The position numbers and the translations under genes are program-made. The notes below the pieces were generated by a model. The model had not been told where the DNA came from. It saw only the letters and a program-made list of their open reading frames with translations, and ran no database searches. Shown here one piece after another: positions 33,128 through 45,635 of a DNA stretch of 64,000 nucleotides; position 1 is the first letter of the stretch, and each line of letters starts with the position of its first letter. The DNA is taken from assembly GCA_030248295.1 (NCBI GenBank), contig JASANH010001039.1, positions 744,001 through 808,000 on the forward strand. Direction: 5' to 3'. This DNA is from Mesodorylaimus sp. YZB2_4 (lineage: Eukaryota; Nematoda; Enoplea; Dorylaimida; Dorylaimidae).

Positions 33128-36100
33128 ATGCTACAACTGGGACTGTTTGTGCTGATAAGTTCCTCACTGTGTTTTGCCCGAGCAAGGCCCATCGATGACA
33201 AAGTATCGAATCTTCCTGGAGTGGATTTTGAATTACGTTTTGAACATTATTCGGGTTATTTGAATATTGATGAGGAAACATTCTATCATTATTGGTATAA
33301 CTTTTGTTTTGCAAACGAAGTGCGCTCTACTGTAGAATCGATGTTGGAATATTGAACACGTGTTTTGTTTGGGTAGCCAAAATTCTTGACCTCCAGCACC
33401 TTTGCAAACAAGGTCGAAATTCTTGCTTGCAAAGGGGGACCCTCAGTGAATGGAAATTTCAACTTCTGAAGTAATTAAAATGGTGGACAGAAATTTCGGC
33501 TATCCCGCTAATTGTAAGACATGCGTGCTGGATCGATATATTTATCATTCTCTACTTTTACTATCCACATCGATTCTACGGTGCACTTCTTCTTCAGGGC
33601 TAGTCGAAACAGTTGGTTTTTAGTCGTTGATGCACTTGATGACCGCAACTGAAACTGAATCTGTCAGTTAGTTGAATCTTTTTTATTCAGTTAACTGTAA
33701 CTGGAGCTAAAACTGAATCTCTTTGCCAAAACTGTAACTGACTGTAACTGAATCTTTTTGAATCAGTTTCAGTTTCGGTTTTTCAGTAATTAAGTAATTA
33801 ATTGAACGTTTCAGTAATTAAGTAATTCAGCAATTAAGTGAATCTTTTAAGATTCAGTTGACTGAAACTAAATCTTTTAAGATTCTTTGAACTAAAACTG
33901 AATTTTTCAAGATCTGACACAGTAACTAAAACTGAATCTTTTTTCTGAAACTGTATCAACGCTAATGGTTTCTGAGTGCAGGTTTTTGGAGTCGCAATCC
34001 AATGTCCAAAGTGACCCGCTGGTTTTATTCCTCAATGGCGGTCCAGGTTGCAGCTCATTAGCCGCTTTGTTCACTGAATGTGGTCCATTTAGAATAAAGG
34101 ATCATGGGAATACCGTTGTTGAAAATCCGTATGCTTGGAATAAAGTACTGTAGGCACACAAAAAATGTTACTTTCTTAAATAATTTTTTTCAGATTGCGA
34201 ATATAGTTTTCCTTGAATCGCCTGCTGGAGTAGGATTCTCGTACTCGATTGCTGCTGCAAATCTTAGTGATCAACAGGTTGGAATTTTTGACGCAGATAT
34301 TTTCAGATCACTGATTGCACTTTTTTCTGCACCAGAGTGTAATATTGCATTTCAAAGCCCTACAATCATTTTATGAAAAATTTCCGGAATTTCAAAATCG
34401 ATCGCTGTATCTTGTTGGGCAATCTTACGCGGCAGTTTATGTGTCGACACTGGCCGAGTATATTCAAAACAATACGAACCAATTGCCTGGAAAACTGCAG
34501 GTATTCAGGCACTGTGTGCAGCTGTATGTGGTATTTGAAAGTTCTTCTTCAGATTTTGCCAAATTTTTTGTAAGTAACAAACAAATAACCCTTTTTGTGG
34601 TTTTCTGTTAACCGTGTGTTGCTTCTACATTCTAGAATCAGTGGAAATATAAAAAACAGCATGATATTTAGATTCAGCACCCACGTGTTATAGGGGTGGC
34701 AAAAATGCTGAACCTGTAGCACCTACACATTAAAAAAATTTGAATTCTTGATTGCAAAGGGGACCATTGAGACATGAAAATTTCAACTTCTTAAATAATT
34801 CAGATAGCGGTCAGAAATTTTGCCTTTTCCCTATAATACGTATTTGCTAAATCTAAATGTCATCATTCTCTTTTCAATATTCTGGCATTGATTTCAGAGC
34901 GCCTCTTTGTGCAGTAGACGGCTCAGGCAAATTATGCTGTCGGCTCCGAGTTACTAAACCACTTCATCTTTTTAAGGGAATCGCAATTGGGAACGGCGTT
35001 GTTAGTTGGCCCTTGCTTACAAGCAGCAGAGTATACTACAATTATTATCACGACTTGCTAAGCGAAAAGTGGTGGAAAATATTCGCTCTGAAACCGAGAG
35101 CCAACGTGGAAATTGTTTTAGGCAATGGAGGGAAGTGATCGATAATTGCTGTCAAGCAGAAGCAGAGTGGAAATGCGATTTATATAAATGGACATTGAAA
35201 AATGACACTCTTTGCTATGAATTGGTAAGGAGCGGGCTGAAACAATATTTTACCGCACAAAGCAAGAATTTGCTGCCCTTGTTTGGCAAATGCTTGCCTT
35301 CGAGCCATGGAGACATAATATTTTTGGCAATATTATAAAAAATAAGACCTTCCCACATGAGGTACGTAAAATGTAGCTCCAGGTTGACAAAAAATTGATA
35401 TTGTTAAACTTAAGTGGCCATCAGTGCAGACTGCAGGGCACAGGTGCTGCATATGCATATTGCAGCGCCTGCGCCGGCACATGCACATGCTGCATCAGGG
35501 TGCGTAGTGCTTGGTGATGTGGTAAGCAGGGACCACAAAAGGAACAGGATGGTTTTATAGGTGCAGAACGCCATTAATGTTGGATCACAAGGTCGAGACC
35601 CCTACAATATAAATTTTGAGTGCTATCGGCCAAATGCTAAGGTAAACGGCTGTTGAGTGACTAACATGACTAACTACTGACTCTAAAAACTCCAGTATTC
35701 CGACGACGAAGAGTGCGGTGTCCCATTCGGTGATATCACAACTCACTTTTTGGATAGAGAACAGGTCAGAAAAGCGGCACATATCGATGTAGTCAAATTT
35801 CAAAACTACTCTTTTGAAGCATGCAGGTAAGAATAGAATTGCTGAAATTCTCAGGCTGCTTAAAATTGGAGAGTTAATCCGAAATTTTAGTGTCGATGTA
35901 AAAGCAAAATACAAAACACAAAATAACGATTTGGCGGGGGTCATGAAAAATTTGCTACAAAAAGGCTCATTACGCATTTTAATTTTTAATGGAGACTATG
36001 ACAGTGTATGCAATTTTCTGGGCACCCAGTGGTTCGTCGATGGTCTGGGTGCTCAGGTAAGCTAATCAAGTTTTTTAAAGTTTTTCTTTGAATCTATATT

Positions 36101-36436
36101 TAGTTTAGCATACTCTTTGGTTCAGATGATCGGAAATCGCACACCAATTTATTATTCTCAAATTAGCCAACAGAATGTCGGATATCAGCAAAATTATGAA
36201 AATTTGGATTACCTTATCATTCGAGTATGAACAAGACTTTATTATGATTAAAAAAAGTCTATTTCTCCTTTTAGGGCGCTGGGCATTACGTTCCTGCTGA
36301 TAGACCACGTGAATCATTACAAATTTTTTCAAATTTTTTAAATGGAGAACGGAACTATAGCACGCCATGCAATGCTGATACAACACCTGCCCCGTTAATT
36401 CATGGTAAAAATATATTTCATAGCATTTTCCAATAA
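33128..36436 (+). CDS. serine carboxypeptidase (S10), copy A
   Basis: Eleven exons, all junctions in frame: 33128-33294, 33982-34144, 34194-34277, 34336-34500, 34977-35068, 35122-35224, 35561-35641, 35696-35826, 35891-36056, 36126-36224, 36275-36436; 470 residues. Signal peptide [19 protein letters not shown]. Family marks in order: [17 protein letters not shown]; the oxyanion region [29 protein letters not shown]; catalytic Ser in [18 protein letters not shown]; catalytic Asp in [10 protein letters not shown]; catalytic His in [13 protein letters not shown]. All three catalytic residues are present. S10 enzymes remove C-terminal residues at acid pH in lysosomes or the gut lumen (cathepsin A-like). 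This copy is the most diverged of three in tandem; its last exon reads on into KNIFHSIFQ rather than the short tail of the others. Confidence 0.9.
33369..33513. mobile_element. short MITE, copy 2, intron 1 of copy A
   Basis: Starts near TTGGGTAGCCAAAATTCTTG and ends near AAATTTCGGCTATCCCG, with the shared CTCCAGCACCT and GAAATTTCAACTTCT interior words. Confidence 0.6.
33640..33960. repeat. diverged ACTGAATCTTTT repeats
   Basis: Irregular direct and inverted copies of an ACTGAATCTTTT / AAGATTCAGTT word fill this part of intron 1 of carboxypeptidase copy A. Unit length varies, so this is a decayed simple repeat. Confidence 0.7.
34688..34836. mobile_element. short MITE, copy 3, intron 4 of copy A
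   Basis: Starts TATAGGGGTGGCAAAAATGC and ends AAATTTTGCCTTTTCCCTATA, with the same interior words as the other two copies (GTAGCACCT, GAAAATTTCAACTTCT). Confidence 0.6.
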
Positions 36437-36756
36437 ACTTTCTAGAAACTCGGTTTAAGACGAAAATGGCAGCCCTGGTCGCGAAATGTGTCTATGGCAT
36501 GATGGCCATCTTCTTACGGCCTTGATGATCGCAGCGACTTTTTGCAATTTTTTTTAATTTTTCCCCATAAGCACTCGTAATCGTTTAGAAATTACAATTT
36601 CAGCAAAATTGTTTGAATACAGTGACATTATTTGTTTAGTTACTTTCATAAATTCTTATCCAAGTTTTACTGTATTGTAGACTTGACGATTAAAAGAGTA
36701 CCGACAAGATTCTTTTACAAGGCAAAAGGATCGAATCACGAAAAACCACCTGCAGT

Positions 36757-37555
36757 ACAGTATATTATTTCCAAAAAAGTCTGTTATGGCAAATTCACAA
36801 CTTTTAGACCAGCCAATGCACACAGTGGAACCAGGAATCAGGGTGGCTGGTCTACTTGGCCACTGCGAAGCGCAACCATGGTTTAGGAAAAATTTCTGAA
36901 CATGAGCTGTTTTTTCTGCATAAAAATTAACAGGACGACTATTCGTGGCAACGAGCAGAGGATCCTGTAATCCAGTGCTTGTGGTCCACATGGTGGGCTA
37001 GGGGTGTCTAACTCTCGAGCTATGTGTAGAAGCGCTTGATCTTATTGTCCGCAGGGAGTGTTCGACTCAAGGCAGAGGTAAATCATTTTGTGTCATGTGC
37101 CCTTTCATCCTTGAGTGTGTCATTACTGATATGATGAACCATGGGCATGAACATAAAGTTGGAAGAAGGGGAAAAGATTTTTCAGTGTTTCTCGAGTCAT
37201 AGGCATCTAACGACAAGCCTTACCACTTAACCCGCAGCGCTACAGCTTTAGCATGCAGTATGAAGGCTGCTTGTTTGGAACGGCACAGCTGCCTTCGGGG
37301 AGCCTGTCTGAGCAGCAGCAGTACATACATAGAACAGAAGCTTTGTGGCTTGGATGCTGACATATCAACGCATACATACAGTACATGTGTGCGAGCAATT
37401 ACAAGCTGTTTGTAGTGCCTAACTTGTTGGGGCACTTCCCCTTTTTCTTGTGGCTGAGTAGACCAGCCATCCGAAGCCATGGTTATCCACTGTGTGCATA
37501 GGCTGGTCTAAAAGTTTTGAGCCTGTAATAACAGACTTTTTTGGAAATAATAAGA
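36757..37555. mobile_element. inverted-repeat element, arms ~110 bp
   Basis: 36,757-36,870 and the reverse complement of 37,440-37,552 match: ATTATTTCCAAAAAAGTCTG, ACTTTTAGACCAGCC, ATGCACACAGTGGA and TGGCTGGTCTAC occur in the same order in both arms. The middle (about 570 bp) carries no coding sequence. A non-autonomous DNA transposon is the likely nature. Confidence 0.7.
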
Positions 37556-38520
37556 CCGTTTTTCGTTTTCGCTAGAAACTATTGTGGCCCAAAACACTTG
37601 CTCCTACAACTGAGAGAATTGAGTGACTACCAACCTCCTTCCAAACCTCTGAAAAACAGAAGCATATACCCGCGCCCATGAAATTACTCATAAAGACCGC
37701 CTACAGATCGACCATTTTATAGTCAGAAACTCTCACCGCACTACCGTGCATGCTGAAAAATGCGCAGATTTTTCGAATATGTGCATGTAGGCGGCATTAA
37801 AAACAACAAAAATACTTCTTTGCTGCCTTTATCATACCCGATACAACCTTTGAGTAGGCAAAAAGTCCAATAGTAAGACCGCCATATTCCTTGTTCACAA
37901 AACATGCTCTATGGCAAAAATATGCTGACATTACTGACCTTACGAGAAGGCAAGCAGACACGGGGAACAAATGAAACTAAAAGTGACAACCTATCTAGAT
38001 TCGGCCGATTCTGCAATGTGTGCAAAAAATCAAAAATTTTCGTCAACCCATTCTCGACTTATTAGCCGTCGAAAATCGTCTTTTAGCATTAGGCGTCTGG
38101 TTGGCTGGTCTAAGAATAAGCAGGCAGGTATTACAAACAGCATTTCACTTGTATACGAGTACTTCAGCAGTTCAGAGGGTGCACTAATCATAGAAAGACA
38201 AATAGCGTTGTTTAGTCGTTGCTGTCAAGATCCATTGAAAAACAGAAAAAACGATTTCTGCGCCTTTTATACACAGCTGTAGCTTCTTTCTTGGTTTCCT
38301 GTCGTTTGAAAAATTCTTTTGTCAATTGTTTTGTAAAACAGATATGTAATAGCTGATTTTAGTATTAGATGATGAGATCTTCGTGGCTACATGTTAAAAT
38401 TTATTGAAAGTTAAAGTTTTCGAATTAGTGTCACAAAAAATACGGCTGTTCGGCTTAAATGCTGTAGGTACATAAACTTTAAGACAGGGATTCTGTTAGG
38501 TTCAGCCTGTGTGAACCTAT

Positions 38521-39660
38521 TGCTAAGCTTCAATTTTTGACCCCGCTTTTTTATGTGAAAAGTCGATGCACCCGTGAGTGATGATAGTGACGCATCAATG
38601 CTTTTTTGTGCATACTCGATTTTCACGCAGTTATACCAAAAACCTTTTTTTGAAAGTGCTTTGGTTTTTTTTGCTCATAACAACTGATCTTTCGGTATTT
38701 CTCAATCAACGACAAATTAGCGTGTTTGCAAATAAATGAGGGATCGAATGCTTGTCGCGAAACACTCCTATCGATCTCCTATCTCTGGATATTTGGTGCC
38801 AAAGTAGGAGGTCCCCTCCAAGTTGACCACTTTTATACTTCCTGTTCGTTTATGCTAACTGGGAGACGGCTTTCAGCTGCTAACTAGCTTTCAGCGTGAC
38901 CCTCATGTTTTATACTCATGGTCTACATTTTATATACAAATATGCAAAAAACTGCAGCCAACTGCTGGACATTTTCTGAAAAATCCATTTTTGAAAATTT
39001 TGCATGATAGCTCGGAACCAGACATTCATTTTCGGATAGAGCTTCAAAAATTTCGTCGGCTGGTTTTCCCGGTCGACTTCTGATTGTGGAAATAGAGGGT
39101 GCGAAAGTAGGGGTCACCAAGTTCCAGAAGTACGCGCCTTTTAAATTTCCCGCCCCACGGAAATCGCTGGAAAAATATAACGTAAAATTCCCCGCAGTTG
39201 GGTGCAGTTTTTTGCATATTTGTATATCAAATGTAAAGCTAAAGAATAGACCATGAGGGTCATGCTGACAGCTAGATGGATTGGGCATATCTCAGGCTGG
39301 TTGAGCCCTCTCTCCCAGTTTGCATAAACGAACAGGAGGTCTAAAAGTGGTTAACTTGGAGGGGACATCCTACTTTGGCGCACAATATGCTGAGATAGGA
39401 GAGAGATAGATGTTTTTTTCCCACAAGCATTCGATTGCTTTTTTTGCGAACACGTTGATGTGTCGTAGATCGAGAAAAACCGTGAGATCAGTGAGTTGAA
39501 GCCGATATCGCCGAAGCACTTTCAAAAAAAGGTTTTTTCGTGACAATTGCGTAAAAATCGTGTGTGCACAAAAACGCATAATATTGCGTCACTATATCAC
39601 CACTCACGGGTGCATCGACATCTTACATAAAAATGCAGGGTCAAAAATTGCAGCTTGGCA
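38521..39660. mobile_element. foldback element, arms ~450 bp
   Basis: 38,521-38,962 is matched by the reverse complement of about 39,190-39,660 along the whole length. Shared words in order: CAATTTTTGACCC, GTCGATGCACCCGTGAGTG, AACCTTTTTTTGAAAGTGCT, CCAAAGTAGGA, CCTGTTCGTTTATGC and CAAATATGCAAAAAACTGCA. A spacer of about 230 bp lies between. No transposase frame. A fragment lies at 19.7-20.3 kb and an end-like relic at 26.56 kb, so it is a dispersed family. Confidence 0.8.
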
Positions 39661-40540
39661 ACCCCTGGGTCGACCCTTCCAGAAAGCCTTCTTAAAGCGC
39701 AGATTTGTTGTCTGGTTGACGTCTGGTTCCAACTGTACTCAGCAAACGTGATCACCAAAAAGTACAACTAGCTATGAGTTTCTCAGACTTCAGGAATCCT
39801 CAGGGAAAAAGTAGACTTTGGAGTATAGCGTTTTCCAAGGATCTCTGAAGTCTACGGCGCCAGTCCTAAGGCTCTAAAGAAATGCAAACTTTTGAAAAAT
39901 TCTTCAAAGGCTTTTTTAGACGTATTCAACGTGTTTCACTGTCCTGGAGATTTCCGAAGCCGGAGACCGTGGGTTTTCATCAAATACATCACTTCTTTGT
40001 TTATCACTCATAGTTGTCTTAAATTTTTTATGCCACAACGAATTATCACATCTGAGATCGTTCTTTATTCCTTTAGCCGTGTGACATGAATGCTTAGGGA
40101 GGATCTACAGCAGTCCTCGGAAGTAGGCTGGTACTTGGAGTATTTATCTTCGTTTCGTTGATTGTGAGTCAGTAACAAAGGCTGCACTGCAGGCTTTAGA
40201 GAGAAGCTGTTAACGTTTGACGGCTAAAAAAGAAATAAATATCCAGAGGGCGAAAAAGAGTGGAAGATTCTTGAAGAAGCCTGACTTTTCGAGCAGCCAT
40301 TAACTTTGAACGACAGCGTAAACATTGGCAAGAAGTAATACACAAAGTTCACACACCCTCCACAGAATGTTCCTTCACACCGCCAGTTCCCCTGTTCAGT
40401 TACACACACTATAGGATAAACAGAAATCTAGTTTCCCCAACAATCCCAACTGGATTTCTGTCAAATGAGCGTATCAAGGGATGGTGGCAGAAAATCTGAC
40501 GCATTCCATTTCTTGGTGCCTGTTTGAACAGCTGCTCGCA

Positions 40541-43500
40541 ATGGCTAAGCTGCCTCTGTACTATGGAATACTGCTTCTGATGGTTTGTCTGGAATTATCC
40601 GCAACAAGGCCAGTCCATGATAAGATCATTGCATTGCCTGGCGTTAATTTTGAAGTCCGCTTTGAACAATATTCTGGTTACTTGGATGCTGGCGACGAAA
40701 ATTATTATCATTATTGGTAAGTGTTACGCTTATACATTTGCATGTTTATAGTGGTCCATCAGCTCTAGTAAAGGCGCTGGGGGGGGCCCATCTGAAACTA
40801 ACTTTTACTTATCCAGCAAGACTGGCGCTTCTCGACCAGCACGAAACACTATATTCATGCTGTTTAGTCTGTCAAAATGAGGGGCGGTCAGTTTGGAATT
40901 TGGAGATCGGATTTGCACAGCCTTACATTGAAGTGTAAAATTGAGTTTCAGATAAAAGGACGCCAAAGTGGTAGGTGGTGGAAGGTGCTGCACTGTTTCC
41001 GGCTCTGAGAGATACGACGGAGTTAGGTGTCTTATTAGAATCCTCCTGATATTCATTTTGTAGGTTCTTTGAATCGCAGTCAAATGTCTCCTCGGATCCA
41101 CTTATATTTTTCCTAAATGGTGGTCCAGGATGTAGTTCCTTGGTTGGATTATTCACTGAATGTGGTCCATTCCGGATTAAAAATAGTGGAAGGACGTTGA
41201 TAGAGAATCCATATTCTTGGAATAAGGTAGGATTTATGACACAAGTTCTGTAACCTGACACCTGACACAAGGCATTCTGTAAATTGTAGATTTCAAATAT
41301 TGTATTCCTAGAATCGCCCGCTGGTACTGGATTCTCATACAGCGTGGGGGCTTGGAATTTGAGTGATGAACAGGTACGTATTCTATGAAAAACCAGAATT
41401 ATCATTTTGAGCTATGCACACAGCAGCTAGTACATACTCGAGTGTGCACACGTGTTGCGCATGGCATCAGCGCAAAACCAGAGCAACTTTTGGAGACGTG
41501 GAAAAAGTGGAAACCAGCTGCTCCTAAGCTTGTCATGAATCTGAACAAAGATCCTGTTCGGCAGCGACAATTTTTTGCAACTTGCAAATGGCTCTCATTA
41601 GGGCACTCATGCACAAATGCACTAAACCTGGAGTCCCGGTGTAAGTTCGAGTCCTGCACGGGGCATAAGTTTTTGATTTTGTAATACTTTTTTGGTGCAA
41701 TAACATGTTCACGTCATAATATTACTATGATATGGCATATTTGAACGCTCTTTCGAACCATACCTTCAAGAAACCCGGGGTATCTTTTTCAGAGCGTTCT
41801 GTCTCATTATAACAGTTTATTGTCATTTTACAAAAAATTTCCTGAATTCAATAATCGAAGCCTATTCATCGCTGGACAATCCTACGCTGCAGTCTATGCA
41901 ACAACGTTAGCTCAATATGTACAGCAGCACTGGAATGAATTTCCTGGAAAATTCGAGGTAAGTTTTTACTCTGCTGGAACTGAAAAAATTTCAGAGAAGA
42001 AACGATGTCTTACAATTTTTACGTTCTCTGAAATACGTTTAAAAACTGCAGCAGGTAGTTACAGCAGATGTAGTATGCCGTTTGAGACACCACACTCTCG
42101 ATCAAAGTCAGTGCACAGCTGGCACTGATAGGTGTGTGGCATCTAGTACTGTATGCGGTAGTGCTGCAGGTTGCAGGTGTAGGTTCGTACATGTGTGTGG
42201 CAGTGTTGCATCACCAAGTGTCAGATAGTCGAAGTAAGTTAGAACCAGAGCTCGAGTTTATAAAACTACGTCACCATACAGTAGGAGATCAAAACTGGAA
42301 CTGAATAGACTGAAAATAGCTGCAATAATACCGATTGTATATTATTTTTAAGCAGTTATTAAAAATGTCCGCTGTACCACTTTTCCAAGATTCATTGATT
42401 TTTCCAGGGCATAGCAATCGGCAACGGCGTCCTTAGTCGTCCGATAATTGTGAATAGCAGATTTTATTACAATTATTATCACGGACTTCTTGGAGAATCG
42501 TAAGGCATTTACATATCCTATGACATATCCTGCTAGTATTCGTTATCTTAACAATAAATCATTACATGTTTTGAAATTTTTTTGTGTATTTGTAGACAGT
42601 ATGGGCGCGTGATTGACGAATGTTGCGAGGATCAACGGGAGGATCGATGTGACCTATTTCAACACTATGTCAGCGCGAATAGCACTTGTTCGAACTTAGT
42701 AAGTTAGCAGTCAGAATTGAGTTTAGACAGTCATGTTTTTGAGGACCATCTTTTTTTAACTGAAACAGCTGTGGGGAAAACAAATATATTGTCTATAAAA
42801 TTCAGGCCTGGTGATTATATGGAACATCGCGAATATTTCGCGCAGAAAATTGTTCTCCTTGTCCTTGTACTACTTGTATTTACTGCAGCACATATATATA
42901 TATAAATATATGCTGCAGGAAATTCTGTGCGCAGGCCCTACACGAACAGGCATAAAACATGTAGTCCAGATGGGTACACTATGGTACAGTGTTGCATATT
43001 TTAGATTTAATTTAATTTTTGTTTGTATATATGTATATATGAATGTACTACATACATACCCCCGCAGATACAAACAAATGAATATGTATATTTATATATG
43101 TATGTATATATATTTATTCATGTTTACGTTTTGTTATTCACGGTTTTTTATGTTTACAATCCTTTGTATATAAACATATCAGACATATATATGCATACAT
43201 TTTTATACACATACATATGTATTATACGTACACATACTCACACATACACACACACACACACACATATACATATATATTATACATATAAATAAATATACAT
43301 ACAGTATATATGTATATATACATTTAATACATATATATGCATACATATATATACACATTTTTTTTATACATATATATAAATATATATTTTTTCTTTATGC
43401 AAAAAATATATATATCCAGGTATATAATAGTATTTATGTTTGTGTATATATATTTGGCATATATATATATGTATAAAATATTTATATGTACATATGTTTC

Positions 43501-44977
43501 GTGAGTATATTCACAATATGTACATATATGTATGGAAGGAGATTTAGTTGTCATATCGTGTTCTGCAACTCCACCACCGCACTGAAATATCCAAGCTTCA
43601 CTGTTGACACTGTAACAAACATATCGATAATCTTCTCTAGTATAAAGAAGTGAATCTAGCATGTTCTATTTTAGGTGCATGAAGCACTGTCCGCTGGCGA
43701 AGAAGGTCGTGATCCTTACAATATTCATTTTGAATGCTATAAGCCATCTCCTGAAGTATGAAATGTTTTGTTAAGCCCGAAGTATAGTTCGATGCGATGC
43801 GTCAAATAAGCGTGCGATGCGACACTTTGGGGTGACCTGACAATGTAAAAAGATGCCTAAAACGCCGCATCGCAAGCTTATTTGACGCATCGCATCGAAC
43901 TATACTTCCAGCTTTAGGAATTAATTATAAGGGTGTACAAATTTAAATCCTTTAGTACGCCGATGATGAAGAATGCGGTGTTCCATTTGGAAATATCACT
44001 GCTCGTTACTTGGACAGGGAAGATGTTCGAGAAGCAGCTCATATTGAAGTTAATCGATTCAGGAATTATTCATTTATGGCATGCAGGTAAAAGCTGAATC
44101 TGGCTTACAATTTTTTTTTAGAAATACTGCTAGCTGGTCTTATATTCAAGTGATTCACTTCATGATTTCCTGAGTGAAAAATTACATGGTGCAGTGCCTG
44201 GTTTTTGACACTCAAGCTGCCGCTCGATAGATGCTGTAGATTCTTCACTCAGTTTAGTTTTTGGTATGAAATTTCAAGTCTTCACTTTCTAAGTTCAGTG
44301 TTTTCCAAATCTTCACGTTTAGACAGCAAAAATTCTCCAGTTTTTTCATGCTCAAGATCTGATCACCCTGAGTTCAGTAATCTAGCAACTAATAAAAAAA
44401 CCCGATTTCCTTTTAAACTTTTAGTGACAGATTAAAAGCTAATTATACCATGCAATATAACGATTTGAGTGAAATATTTCAATCGATTATGAATAACGAG
44501 CATAAAATTCGAATTCTTATTTTCAATGGCGACTTTGATAGCGTATGTAATTTTTTGGCAGCCCAATGGTTTATCGATGGATTAAATAGAACTGTAAGTA
44601 GAGAGATTATTTTAAAAAGTTTATGTGAATGAAAATGTAAAAAAGTGTCAAGATTACTGTGCATTTCATTTAGAAAATTGACAAACGGCAACCAATTTTT
44701 TACAATGGAATATCTCAACCAAATGTAGGATATCAACAAAGCTATAATGGACTGGATTATTTGATTATAAGAGTAAGCTCTAAAGTTTTGCTCTTCTCTT
44801 AGAAATTATAGATTGCTGTGTTTTCAGGGCACTGGGCATTATGTACCAGCCGATAGACCGAGAGAATCGTTGCAGATTATCAGCAATTTTTTAAACGCGG
44901 AACGGAACTACAGTACGCCAGCGTACGGCATCGACACAATATTAGCTCCTTTAATCAAGGGTGCGATAAGACAATGA
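40541..44977 (+). CDS. serine carboxypeptidase (S10), copy B
   Basis: Eleven exons: 40541-40716, 41064-41226, 41290-41373, 41793-41957, 42408-42499, 42596-42698, 43675-43755, 43956-44086, 44425-44593, 44674-44772, 44828-44977; all in frame, 470 residues. I start at [12 protein letters not shown] because an upstream in-frame ATG (40,481) would bury the signal peptide. Catalytic Ser in AGQSYAAVY, Asp in [10 protein letters not shown], His in [31 protein letters not shown] and [11 protein letters not shown] are intact. Exon borders and phases are the same as in copies A and C, and the sequence is closer to C than to A. Likely a secreted or lysosomal peptidase of the cathepsin A type. Introns hold a tRNA-like relic (about 41.6 kb), a TA-rich microsatellite and a hairpin MITE. 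Confidence 0.92.
41590..41680 (+). repeat. tRNA-like relic in intron 3 of copy B
   Basis: GTAAGTTCGAGTCCTGCACG resembles a tRNA T-arm followed by an acceptor-like GGGGCA, but no matching 5' acceptor strand or clean anticodon arm was found. Probably a SINE or tRNA relic. Confidence 0.35.
42890..43540. repeat. TA/CATA-rich microsatellite
   Basis: Dense (TA)n, TATG and CACA runs inside intron 6 of carboxypeptidase copy B, including a CACACACACACACA tract near 43,245. All open frames here are low-complexity artefacts. Confidence 0.85.
43771..43916. mobile_element. hairpin MITE with ~50-bp inverted ends
   Basis: GAAGTATAGTTCGATGCGAT and GCGTCAAATAAGC at the left are repeated as near-perfect reverse complement at the right (GCTTATTTGACGC, ATCGCATCGAACTATACTTC). 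About 50-bp arms with a ~40-bp loop, inserted in intron 7 of carboxypeptidase copy B. Confidence 0.8.
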
Positions 44978-45635
44978 TAACATTTTTGAATTGTTTTTTC
45001 CCATGCCATATTTTGTCTTATGCCTTCAGGTCACTATTTCAGAGAACGATCTGCTGCGACTGGAAAATATCTTTCAAAAAAAATTTTCTATTCAGCCATC
45101 TCAGTGTTATATTTTTTGTAAAATATAATTAACAGTAGAGGTCACACAAGGAGAGCAAATATTGTTTTTTGTTTTTTTTCTCATGCATTTGTGTCCGTCG
45201 CTAGCTGCGCAATAAATCAGTGAGTAAGTACTGTATGTTCTGGCAGATCAGATGACGCTATAACAACAAAACCCAAATTTTAGAAGTATGTAGAAAATCA
45301 ATTTTTAGTTTCACAGAGGCAATGCTGAAATGTTTACTTTTTGGATCGTAAGTGCAACAAAAAGTTTTAAAAAAAGTTGTCTCGAGTAAGCCCACGCATG
45401 AGCAGTAGCAGTTCCAGGACCTCGGAATAGCAAATATTTTTCAGTATGACAGGAGCTTTCGATCGACCATGCAGAAGTATTTGTATAGAAAAAGCTTTCC
45501 TTTAATTTATTTTATGTCTAGACGGAAGAGAGATCTGGTTTCTCTGCCCATCTGTCAATATGGCTGTTTCAAACAGAACAGAATATAAAATCTGTTGCAC
45601 TCATCTCTTTCTCATTTTGTTCGCTGTCGCTCGCA
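44978..45635. other. intergenic between copies B and C
   Basis: About 660 bp. TATAAAA at about 45,584, 52 bp before the ATG of copy C, is a plausible core promoter. No gene. Confidence 0.5.
45584..45590 (+). promoter_or_regulatory. TATA box of carboxypeptidase copy C
   Basis: TATAAAA 52 bp upstream of the ATG at 45,636. Confidence 0.45.

Larger units (their letters stand above)
36437..40540. other. intergenic with two inverted-repeat elements
   Basis: No gene supported in about 4.1 kb between carboxypeptidase copies A and B. It is mainly occupied by the inverted-repeat element at 36.76-37.55 kb and the foldback element at 38.52-39.66 kb. Short frames within are repeat shadows. Confidence 0.6.

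Noticed and set aside
38923..39288. 121-codon minus frame in the foldback element
   Set aside because: The related DNA at 19.7-20.3 kb does not keep this frame.
41590..41680. tRNA gene in the carboxypeptidase intron
   Set aside because: The T-arm looks right but the 5' acceptor strand and anticodon arm cannot be paired.
42811..43662. Tyr/Ile-rich frames on both strands
   Set aside because: Products of a TA-rich microsatellite.
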